Origin: Liolophura sinensis | Lineage: Eukaryota > Mollusca > Polyplacophora > Chitonida > Chitonidae | Length of the DNA: 60,000 bases | Reading direction: 5' to 3' | Assembly (NCBI RefSeq): GCF_032854445.1 | Contig: NC_088295.1 | Coordinates: forward strand, 1,368,501-1,428,500 | In this document: one piece after another, positions 40,242-52,200 of the stretch | Layout: every line of letters begins with the position of its first letter | Position numbering within the stretch: position 1 is the first letter of the stretch | Notes under the pieces: generated by a model | The model's input: the letters and a program-made list of their open reading frames with translations, nothing else | What the model was told of the DNA's origin: nothing | Database searches by the model: none | Program-made: the position numbers and the translations under genes

Positions 40242-43200
40242 GTACTGTCAGTAGTGTCACATTTGTGCTGAATTAAAATAGGCCTACACTTGGCTAGAAG
40301 GCTAGAGAATCGTGAAATGTAGAAGAGAACAAAGATGACACAGCCGTCAATGATACATATATGCCAAGAATAGAAAGGACCCCTTGCAACTAGATAAGAA
40401 ATTGTCCCACTCCGGTGCAGCAGTGAGGTGTAGTTTTTTCAACGCAGAAAAAGAACCAAAACTTACTTGAATATGAAGTACAATTACTGAAGAACGTGTG
40501 TGAAAAATTGGAGTGGTTGGATCTATGCTTTTTGTGTTATCAAAAGACAAAAATAGGGTCAGAAGCAGATTTTGCTATTTTAAGGTGTTTTCCTGAGGAA
40601 TTTCCTTCATAATAAAACTACATGCACATGTATGATTATGTCAACCAATATCATTGCCACATATTTGGTGTCTAGTTAGGGAGTTAAGCTATAATGAATT
40701 ATCATGTTGGTTCAAGCAATCACATTTCGTTAAATTGAAAACAAGGAAATAATTTGACAGTTCAGAGGAACTCTACATTCACCATTACACTGTAGCAAGT
40801 ACCATAATTAAGCCACAAAGTGTGGGATTGTTTTAATTAGTGAGTTTTGCAGAGTTAATTCATAAATAATATATGTTAATTTAAAGAATAAACATCAACC
40901 TATGTGAAGGGTCTTGTATCAGTATGTATATATGTGTGTGTATATTGTCCTTGCAGTGAAAGAGGTGAAAGTCCAGGAGGAATGTCCTTCACAAACTCAC
41001 ACTGGTGGCCAGCTTCAAGAAAAATTCAGAAAGGCCATGAGTAAAGTTCCACAGCCAGGTAAATGGAAAATATTTCATTGAAGAAAGAAAAAAACCCAAC
41101 AACAGACAAATCCAGGCCTCACGCATGTTATGACATTATGAGACAGCCAAAACAATAAGATTATGAGTAGCAGCAAACGTTACTTGTTTGCATTGAATGC
41201 AAAACCTTCAGATCTAGACCATTGATTTTGTTAATCTCTGTAAGTGGTGTCTGTTTATTGTGTTTGATGAATTTTGAATGACTTGAGTATTCAAGCTTCT
41301 GAAATTCTTGTAGTTTGTAAGTTGATATATGCGCCTTCTGTAAGTGTTACCTCTAGTTGGTACAGTTCACAGCAGCGTCACTGTCATTTATGAAGAGCTA
41401 TGTCCCCTGAACAGTTTAATGCACATATCATCTTTAAAACGGATCCAAGTCCAAGCTCAGGCTGTTTATTCCCTCAGTGGAAGAAGCATCAGATGAAATT
41501 GTAGACCATCATATCTGTGACTTTTTGTACATGTACATGTACAGCTGCAAAAGTATCACAAATGTTACTGCTCTGTTTAATTGATGACTTGACAGTAGTG
41601 GTTGTCTCGACGGCTGAGTTTAATGAGAATGAAGGCAGATGGATGAGGAGAGGTGTTACCTGCGCGTCCTTCACCAGTGTGTCGTTAGATCCTCCTGTTG
41701 TGTCCTTCTGTGTTAACAGGACAAGGTAAAAACATTAACAGTGTTTCCTCAACAGTTTTAACAATTTAAATAGACTCAAGTGGACCATAAAGGAATGAAT
41801 AAGATGGGAGTTTAACTTTCTTATGAGATACTTTACTCGTATCAGTATCAGATTTTTGTTGATTGACTCCCTTCCTGTGCCCACAGTCAATAACAGTGGA
41901 TATACATGCAGTGACAAATTCAACAAAAGCACTGAAAAAAAAACATTATGTAATTATATACTGTAACCAAATAAATGCAAAAATCTTCATGACAATATAT
42001 TTTTGAACATTTAATTTTTTATCTGTTTTGTTTTTTCAGTCGCTTTCACAACATTCTTCAAAAAAGTAAACATTTTGCTATTAACGTGTTGTCGTGTGAC
42101 CAGGTAAGTGTATGCTTTATGATTTAAATAAAATCATAAAAATAAAGGTAGAATAGTACATGCACGGGCAGAATAAAGCAAAGTCTTCATTATTCAGTGG
42201 ATTTCAGCTAACAAAAATATGTCTGTGGAGAGAATATTTAGTAGTTCTCTGTCATTGGCCAGGAGTGTCTGAAGTTCCACACCTTTACCAATATGGGCAT
42301 GATTTACATTTTGGGGCGTACTGTACATTAATTGGCATAATTTACATTTTTAGGTGTACCACACATATTTAGTAATGTGCTGTACATCATTAAGCTGATG
42401 CATGCTATATATTTATTGGTGTACTGTACATTGATGAGCTTGATGTACATTTAATGGTGTACTGTACACTAATGGGCAAGATGTACATTTAGTGGTGTAT
42501 ATGTATTATACATTAATGGGAATGCTGTTCATTTAGTAGTGTACTGTACATTAATGGGAATGCTGTACATTTAGTAGTGTACTGTACATTAATGGGAATG
42601 CTGTACATTTAGTAGTGTACTGTACATTAATGGGAATGCTGTACATTTAGTAGTGTACTGTACATTAATGGGAATGCTGTACATTTAGTAGTGTACTGTA
42701 CATTAATGGGAATGCTGTACATTTAGTAGTGTGCTGTATATTAATGGGAATGCTTTACATTTAGTGGCACACTGTACATTAATGGGAATGCTGTACATTT
42801 AGTGGTGTACTGCATATTAATTGGATTGCTGTATATTTAGTGATGTACTGTATATTAATGGGAATGCTGTACATTAGTGGTGCACTGTACATTAATGGGA
42901 ATGCTGTACATTTAGTGTTGTACTCTACAGTAATGGGAATGCTGTACATTTAGTGGAATGGGAATGCTGTACATTTAGTGGTGTACTGTGTATTAATTGG
43001 ATTGCTGTACATTTAGTGGTGCACTGTACATTAATGTGAATGCTGTACATTTAGTTGTGTACTGTACATTAATGGGAATGTTGTACATTTAGTGGAATGG
43101 GAATGCTGTACATTTAGTGGTGTTCTGTTTATCAAAGGGAATTTTGTATCTTTAATGGTGCACTGTACATTAATGGGAATGCTGTACATTTAGTGGAAAG

Positions 43201-46200
43201 GAAATCCTGTACATTTAGTGGTGTACTGTATATTAATGGGAATGTTATACATTTAGTGGCAGGGGCCTACACTAATAAACAAGTTGTACATTTCATAATG
43301 GCTATAAATTAATAATGTGCGTTAGGCTGTACCCAATACAACCGGCATTATGGTGGGAGGAAACCGGGCAGAGTCCAGAGGAAACCCATGACCATCAGCA
43401 GGTTGCTGACAGATCTTCCCACTTATGGCATTTGTACAATACTGATTTGCATTATATGTACATTTCCAATTATCAGGTACAGTATGGTGTACATTTTTCT
43501 AAACCAGCTCTGGAGGACAAGAACCAGTTTGAGTCAGTACCCTTTGAGGAAGGCCTAGAGGTAAAGTGAACCTTCAGAGAGTACAATACACTGAGTCAGT
43601 ACCCTTTGAAGAGTGAGTGAGTGAGTGCTTGGGGTTTAACGTCGTACTCAACAATTTTTCAGTCATATGACGACGAAGGAATCCTTAGGGTGCATGTACG
43701 TGTAATGTGCCTCCTTGTTGCAGGACGGATTTCCACCGCTCTTTTATTTAGTGCTGCTTCACTGAGACGACATACCGAAGGCAAGTAAGTTGCCCCGCCC
43801 GAGCCATTATACTGATACGGGTCAACCAGTCGTTGCACTATCCCCTTCATGCTGAACGCCAAGCGAGGAAGTGACAACTTCCTCTTTTAAAGTCTTAGGT
43901 GTGACTCGATCAAGGATTGATCCTGGATCTACCGGTCCCGAAGCGGACGCTCTACCAACTGTGCTATCCGGGCCAGTACCCTTTGAAGAAGGCCTAGAGG
44001 TAAAGTGAACTTTCAGAGGGTACAATACACTGAGTCAGTACCCTTTGAGGAAGGCCTAGAGGTAAAGTGAACCTTCAGAGAGTACAATACACTGAGTCAG
44101 TACCCTTTGAGGAAGGCCTAGAGGTAAAGTGAACCTTCAGAGAGTACAATACACTGAGTCAGTACCCTTTGAGGAAGGCCTAGAATTAAAGTGAAACCTC
44201 AGAGAGTACAATACACTGAGTCAGTTCCCTTTGGGGAAGTCCTAGAGTTAAAGTGAAACCTCAGAGAGTACAATACACTGAGTCAATACCCTTTGAGGAA
44301 GGCCTAGAGTTAAAGTTAAACCTCAGAGAGTACAATACACTGAGTCAGTACCCTTTGAGGAAGGCCTAGAGTTAAAGTTAAACCTCAGAGAGTACAAAAA
44401 TGCACTCCATTCTTTCTGAAAGACATCTAGCCATTGGTGGACTTATTTTCAATAGGTTGTAACCCATAACTCACTTTAAAAAAAAATTTTTAAAATGAAA
44501 ACTGACTGATAAGTATATTGGATAGGAACATTGGATGTTATGACATGATCAGTTTAAATGGGAGTTCTTTATTGCATCATTTGTGGCAGAATTTGGCAGA
44601 AACTCCAGTCAATTTAGCTAACTCAACTGACGGTTCATAAAAGGGTCCTACCCCCCAAATTTCAGTGGGATTTTTATTACGGTTTTTATTTTCTATATTT
44701 TTGATTGAGTGTTAGCTTGTTTAAGGCTTCTTTGACATTGTTTCTGCCAAACTTTCTGATGATCTCAGTCCATAAATCTGTTAAATTGATGCAGGTTTAT
44801 ACTGTATCATATACTATATCAGACTGTTCATTGTTGTGTTTGTTTATCTGATAACAGTGACTTACCTGGCAGGGTGTAGGAGAGTTATCAGGCTGTTGAG
44901 CAGTTCTTCTGTGTGTTGTGTTTGTTTATCTGATAACAGTGACTTACCTGGCAGGGTGTAGGAGAGTTATCAGGCTGTTGAGCAGTTCTTCTATGTATTG
45001 TGTTTGTTTATCTGATAACAGTGACTTACCTGGCAGGGTGTAGGAGAGTTATCAGGCTGTTGAGCAGTTCTTCTGTGTGTTGTGTTTGTTTATCTGATAA
45101 CAGTGACTTACCTGGCAGGGTGTAGGAGAGTTATCTGGCTGTTGAGCAGTTCTTCTGTGTGTTGTGTTTGTTTATCTGATAACAGTGACTTACCTGGCAG
45201 GGTGTAGGAGAGTTATCAGGCTGTTGAGCAGTTCTTCTATGTGTTGTGTTTGTTTATCTGATAACAGTGACTTACCTGGCAGGGTGTAGGAGAGTTATCA
45301 GGCTGTTGAGCAGTTCTTCTATGTGTTGTGTTTGTTTATCTGATAACAGTGACTTACCTGGCAGGGTGTAGGAGAGTTATCAGGCTGTTGAGCAGTTCTT
45401 CTGTGTGTTGTGTTTGTTTATCTGATAACAGTGACTTACCTGGCAGGGTGTAGGAGAGTTATCAGGCTGTTGAGCATTTCTTCTATGTGTTGTGTTTGTT
45501 TATCTGATAACAGTGACTTACCTGGCAGGGTGTAGGAGAGTTATCAGGCTGTTGAGCATTTCTTCTATGTGTTGTGTTTGTTTATCTGATAACAGTGACT
45601 TACCTGTCAGGGTGTAGGAGAGTTATCTGGCTGTTGAGCAGTTCTTCTGTGTGTTGTGTTTGTTTATCTGATAACAGTGACTTACCTGTCAGGGTGTAGG
45701 AGAGTTATCTGGCTGTTGAGCAGTTCTTCTGTGTGTTGTGTTTGTTTATCTGATAACAGTGACTTACCTGTCAGGGTGTAGGAGAGTTATCAGGCTGTTG
45801 AGCATTTCTTCTGTGTGTTGTGTTTGTTTATCTGATAACAGTGACTTACCTGACAAGGTGTAGCAGTGACATCAGTCTGTTCATTGTGCTGTATGTTTAG
45901 ATCTGATAACAGTGACTTATCTGACAGGGTGTACTGGTGATATCAGGCTGAGCTTTTCTTCTCTGTGTTGTGTTTGTTTATCTGATAACAGTGACTTACC
46001 TGTCAGGGTGTAGGAGAGTTATCAGGCTGTTGAGCATTTCTTCTGTGTGTTGTGTTTGTTTATCTGATAACAGTGACTTACCTGACAAGGTGTAGCAGTG
46101 ACATCAGTCTGTTCATTGTGCTGTATGTTTAGATCTGATAACAGTGACTTATCTGACAGGGTGTACTGGTGATATCAGGCTGAGCTTTTCTTCTGTGTGT

Positions 46201-49200
46201 TGTGTTTGTTTATCTGATAACAGTGATTTACCTGACAGGGTGTACTAGTGATATCAGGCTGTTGAACTGTTCTTCTGTGTGTTGTGTTTGTTTATCTGAT
46301 TGCAGTGACTTACCTGACAGGGTGTAGTAGTGATATCAGGCTGTTGAGCTCTTCTTCTTTCTGTGCGTTGTGTTTGTTTATCTGATGGTAATGACTTACC
46401 TGACAGGGTGTAGTAGTGATATCAAGCTGTTGAGCTGTTTTTCTGTGTGTTGTGTTTGCCTATCTGATGGCAGTGGCCTACCTGGCAGAGTGCAGCAGTG
46501 ATATCAGGCTGTTGAGCTGTTCTTCTGTGTGTTGTGACAGGGTGTAGCAGTGATATCATAATCAGTGATATCAGGCTGTTGCAGTGATTTCAGGCTGTTG
46601 AGCTGTTCTTCTGTGTGTTGTGACAGGGTGTAGCAGTGATATCATAAGCTGTCCTTCTGTGTGTTGTGTTTGTCTATCTGATAACAGTGACTTACCTGAC
46701 AGGGTGTAGCAGTGATATCAAGCTGTTAAGCTGTCCTTTTGTGTGTTGTGTTTGTCTGTCTGATGACATTGGCCTACCTGGCAGAGTGCAGCAGTGATAT
46801 CAGGCTGTTGAGCTGTTCTTCTGTGTGTTGTGTTTGTTTATCTGATAACTGTGACTTACCTGACATGGTGTAGTAGTGATATCAGGCTGTTGAGCAGTTT
46901 TTCTGTGTGTTGTGTTTGTTTATCTGATAACAGTGACTTACCTGACAGAGTGTACTAGTGATATCTGGCTGATGAGCTGTTTTTCTGTGTGTTGTGTTTA
47001 TTTATCTGATGGCAGTGGCCCACCTGGCAGAGTGCAGCAGTGATACCAGGCTGTTGAGCTGTTCTTCTGTGTGTTGTGTTTGTTTATCTGATAACAGTAA
47101 CTTACCTGACAGGGTGTAGTAGTGATATTGGGCTGTTGAGCTGTTCTTCTGTGTGTTGTGTTTTTTTAACTGATGGCAGTGACTTGCCTAACAGGGTGTA
47201 GTACTGATATCAAGCTGTTAAGCTGTTTTTTTGTGTGTTGTGTTTGTTTATCTGATAACAGGGACTTACCCGACAGGGTGTAGCAGTGATATCAGGCTGT
47301 TAAGCTGTCCTTTTGTGTGTTGTGTTTGTCTATTTGATGGCAGTGACTTACCTCACAGGGTGTACTAGTGATATCTAGCTGTCTAGCTGTCCTTTTATGT
47401 GTTGTATGTTTATATCTGATGACAGTGACTTACTTGACAGGGTGTACCAGTGATATCAGGCTGTTCAGCTGTCCTTGAGTGCCAGGCCCATGCTGTACAC
47501 TCCGTGGGGGATCACCAAGTATGGTATGGCACGGTCTTAAGGGTATTGCTTCACGAACATGCTCAACAGTCTCTTCTCTACTTCACCAGGTAAGCTCATT
47601 AACAGGTGCAGTCTAACAGTTAGCCACCTATCAATCATGTCTAAAGCACTTTTTGTCTTGAACTTCAGCGCGTTGTAGTTTACTTAGTCATGGATGATGA
47701 AGTCAGCACAGGCTCATCAAGAGTGTACCTGGTCATGGATGATGGAGTCAGTACAGGGTAAACCAGAATGTACATGGTCATGGATTATGAAGTAATCAGC
47801 AAGACGCTTAGCAAGAGTGTACCTGGTCATAGATGATGAAGTCACCACAGATCCAGCCTAAATGTACCTGGTCATGGAAGATGAAGTCACCACAGGCTCA
47901 GCCAGAGTGTACCTGGTCATGGATGAAGTTACCACAGGCTCAGCCAGAGTGCACCTGGTCATGAAAGATGGTCACCACAAATCCAGCCAAAATGTGACTA
48001 ATCATGGAAGATGAAGTTACCACAGGCTCAGCCAGAGTGCACCTAGTCATGGATGAAGTTACCACAGGCTGAGCCAGAGTGCACCTGGTCATGGAAGATG
48101 AAGTTACCACAGGCTCAGCCAGAGTGCACCTGGTCATGAAAGATGAAGTCACCACAAATCCAGCCAAAATGTGACTAATCATGGAAGATGAAGTTACCAC
48201 AGGCTCAGCCAGAGTGTATCTGGTCATGGATGAAGTTACCACAGGCTCAGCCAGAGTGCACCTGGTCATGGAAGATGAAGTTACCACAGGCTCAGCCAGA
48301 GTGCACCTGGTCATGAATGATGAAGTTACCACAGGCTCAGCCAGAGTGCACCTGGTCATGAATGATGAAGTTACCACAGGCTCAGCCAGAGTGCACCTGG
48401 TCATGGAAGATGAAGTTACCACAGGCTCAGCCAGAGTGCACCTGGTCATGGATGATGAAGTCACCACAGGCTCAGCCAGAGTGCACCTGGTCATGGAAGA
48501 TGAAGTTACCACAGGCTCAGCCAGAGTGCACCTGGTCATGAATGATGAAGTTACCACAGGCTCAGCCAGAGTGTACCTGGTCATGGAAGATGAAGTCACC
48601 ACAAATCCAGCCACAGGGCACTTGGTCATGAAAGATGAAGTTACCACAGGCTCAGCCAGAGTGTACCTGGTCATGAATGATGAAGTCACCACAGATCCAT
48701 CCAGAGTGCACCTGGTCATGGAAGATGAAGTTACCACAGGCTCAGCCAGAGTGTACCTGGTCATGAATGATGAAGTCACCACAGATTCAGCCAGAGTGTA
48801 CCTAGTCATGGAAGATGAAGTTACCACAGGCTCAGCCAGAGTGTATCTGGTCACCGATGATGAAGTCACCACAGGCTCAGCCAGAGTGCACCTGGTCATG
48901 GATGATGAAGTCACCACAGATCTAGCCAGAATGTAACAGGTCATGGAAGATGAAGTTACCACAGGGTAAGCCAGAGTATACCTGGTCATGGATAATGAAG
49001 TCACCACAACTCCAACCAGACTGCACCTGGTCATGGAAGATGAAGTCACCACAGGCTCAGCCAGAGTGTACCTGCTCATGGATGATGAAGTCACCACAGA
49101 TCCAGCCAAAATGTACCTGGTCATGGAAGATGAAGTTACCACAGGGTAAGCCAGAGTGTACCTGGTCATGGATGATGAAGTCAGCACAGGGTAAGCCAGA

Positions 49201-52200
49201 GTGAACCTGGTCATGGATGATGAAGTCACCACAAATCCAGCCAGAGTGCACCAGGTCATGGAAGAGGAAGTTACCACAGGCTCAGCCAGGGTGCACCTAG
49301 TCATGGAAGAGAAAGTTACCACAGGCTCAGCCAGAGTGTACCTGGTCATGGAAGATGAAGTAACCACAAATCCAGCCAGAGTGTAGCTGGTTGTGGAAGA
49401 TGAAGTTACCACAGGGTAAACCAGAGTGTACTTGGTCATGGATGATGAAGTCACCACAAATCCAGCCAGAGTGCACCTGGTTGTGGAAGATGAAGTTACC
49501 ACAGGCTCATCCACAGTGTACCTTGTCATGGATGATGAAGTCACCACATATCCAGCCAGAATTACCTGGTCATGGAAGATGAAGTTACCACAGGGTAAGC
49601 CAGAGTCTACCTGGTCATGGAAGATGAAGTCACCACAACTCCAGCCAGAGTGCACTTGGTCATGGAAGATGAAGTTACCACAGGCTCAGCCAGAGTGTAC
49701 CTGGTCATGGAAGATGAAGTCACCACAGATCCATCCAGAGTGGACCTGGTTGTGGAAGATGAATTTAGTACAGGGTAAGCCAGAGTGTACCTGGTCATTG
49801 ATGATGGAGTCACCACAGGCTCAGCCAGGGTGCACCTAGTCATGGAAGAGAAAGTTACCACAGGCTCAGCCAGAGTATACCTGGTCATGGAAGATGAAGT
49901 AACCACAAATCCAGCCAGAGTGTACCTGGTTGTGGAAGATGAAGTTACCACAGGGTAAACCAGAGTGTACTTGGTCATGGATGATGAAGTCACCACAAAT
50001 CCAGCCAGAGTGCACCTGGTTGTGGAAGATGAAGTTACCACAGGCTCATCCACAGTGTACCTTGTCATGGATGATGAAGTCACCACATATCCAGCCAGAA
50101 TTACCTGGTCATGGAAGATGAAGTTACCACAGGGTAAGCCAGAGTCTACCTGGTCATGGAAGATGAAGTCATCACAACTCCAGCCAGAGTGCACTTGGTC
50201 ATGGAAGATGAAGTTACCACAGGCTCAGCCAGAGTGTACCTGGTCATGGAAGATGAAGTCACCACAGATCCATCCAGAGTGCACCTGGTTGTGGAAGATG
50301 AATTTAGTACAGGGTAAGCCAGAGTGTACCTGGTCATTGATGATGGAGTCACCACAAATCCAGCCAGAGTGCACCAGGTCATCGAAGATGAAGTTACCAC
50401 AGGCTCAGCCAGAGTGCACCTAGTCATGGAAGAGGAAGTTACCACAGGCTGAACCAGAGAGCACCTGGTCATGGAAGATGAAGTTACCACAGGCTCAGCA
50501 TTAGTGTACCTTGTCATGGAAGATGAAGTTACCACAAATCCAGCCAGAGTGTAGCTAGACATGGAAGATGAAGTTACCACAGGCTCAGCCAGAGTGTATC
50601 TGGTCACCGATGATGAAGTCACCACAGGCTCAGCCAGAGTGCACCTGGTCATGGATGATGAAGTCACCACAGATCTAGCCAGAATGTAACAGGTCATGGA
50701 AGATGAAGTTACCACAGGGTAAGCCAGAGTTTACCTGGTCATGGATAATGAAGTCACCACAACTCCAACCAGACTGCACCTGGTCATGGAAGATGAAGTC
50801 ACCACAAGCTCAGCCAGAGTGTACCTGCTCATGGATGATGAAGTCACCACAGATCCAGCCAAAATGTACCTGGTCATGGAAGATGAAGTTACCACAGGGT
50901 AAGCCAGAGTGTACCTGGTCATGGATGATGAAGTCAGCACAGGGTAAGCCAGAGTGTACCTGGTCATGGATGATGAAGTCACCACAAATCCAGCCAGAGT
51001 GCACCAGGTCATGGAAGATGAAGTTACCACAGGCTCAGCCAGGGTGCACCTGGTCATGGAAGAGAAAGTTACCACAGGCTCAGCCAGAGTGTACCTGGTC
51101 ATGGAAGATGAAGTAACCACAAATCCAGCCAGAGTGTACCTGGTTGTGGAAGATGAAGTTACCACAGGGTAAACCAGAGTGTACTTGGTCATGGATGATG
51201 AAGTCACCACAAATCCAGCCAGAGTGCACCTGGTTGTGGAAGATGAAGTTACCACAGGCTCATCCACAGTGTACCTTGTCATGGATGATGAAGTCACCAC
51301 ATATCCAGCCAGAATGTACCTGGTCATGGAAGATGAAGTTACCACAGGGTAAGCCAGAGTCTACCTGGTCATGGAAGATGAAGTCACCACAACTCCAGCC
51401 AGAGTGCACTTGGTCATGGAAGATGAAGTTACCACAGGCTCAGCCAGAGTGTACCTGGTCATGGAAGATGAAGTCACCACAGATCCATCCAGAGTGCACC
51501 TGGTTGTGGAAGATGAATTTAGTACAGGGTAAGCCAGAGTGTACCTGGTCATTGATGATGGAGTCACCACAAATCCAGCCAGAGTGCACCAGGTCATCGA
51601 AGATGAAGTTACCACAGGCTCAGCCAGAGTGCACCTAGTCATGGAAGAGGAAGTTACCACAGGCTGAACCAGAGTGCACCTGGTCATGGAAGATGAAGTT
51701 ACCACAGGCTCAGCAATAGTGTACCTTGTCATGGAAGATGAAGTTACCACAAATCCAGCCAGAGTGTAGCTGGTTGTGGAAGATGAAGTTACCACAGGGT
51801 AAACCAGAGTGTACTTGGTCATGGATGATGAAGTCACCACAAATCCAGCCAGAGTGCACCTGGTTGTGGAAGATGAAGTTACCACAGGCTCATCCACAGT
51901 GTACCTGGTCATGGATGATGAAGTCACCACATATCCAGCCAGAATGTACCTGGTCATGGAAGATGAAGTTACCACAGGGTAAGCCAGAGTCTATCTGGTC
52001 ATGGAAGATGAAGTCACCACAACTCCAGCCAGAGTGCACTTGGTCATGGAAGATGAAGTTATTACAGGCTCAGCCAGAGTGTACCTGGTCATGGAAGATG
52101 AAGTCACCACAGATCCATCCAGAGTGCACCTGGTTGTGGAAGATGAATTTAGTACAGGGTAAGCCAGAGTGTACCTGGTCATTGATGATGGAGTCACCAC

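Noticed and set aside
42370-43510. Flavin-reductase exon 5 acceptor as seed of the 38-bp array
   Set aside because: The exon has ATGGTGTACATTT and the unit has ATGCTGTACATTT, but the surrounding bases and the acceptor itself do not match.
43880-43974. Genuine tRNA gene on the minus strand
   Set aside because: A and B boxes are present, but the sequence is joined to a SINE body and tail with target duplications and does not close into a good acceptor stem.
47940-49655. 571-codon minus-strand frame (V-V-T-S-S-S-M-T-R repeats)
   Set aside because: It is the 45-bp minisatellite in intron 6 of the flavin-reductase gene; codon use is dictated by the repeat.
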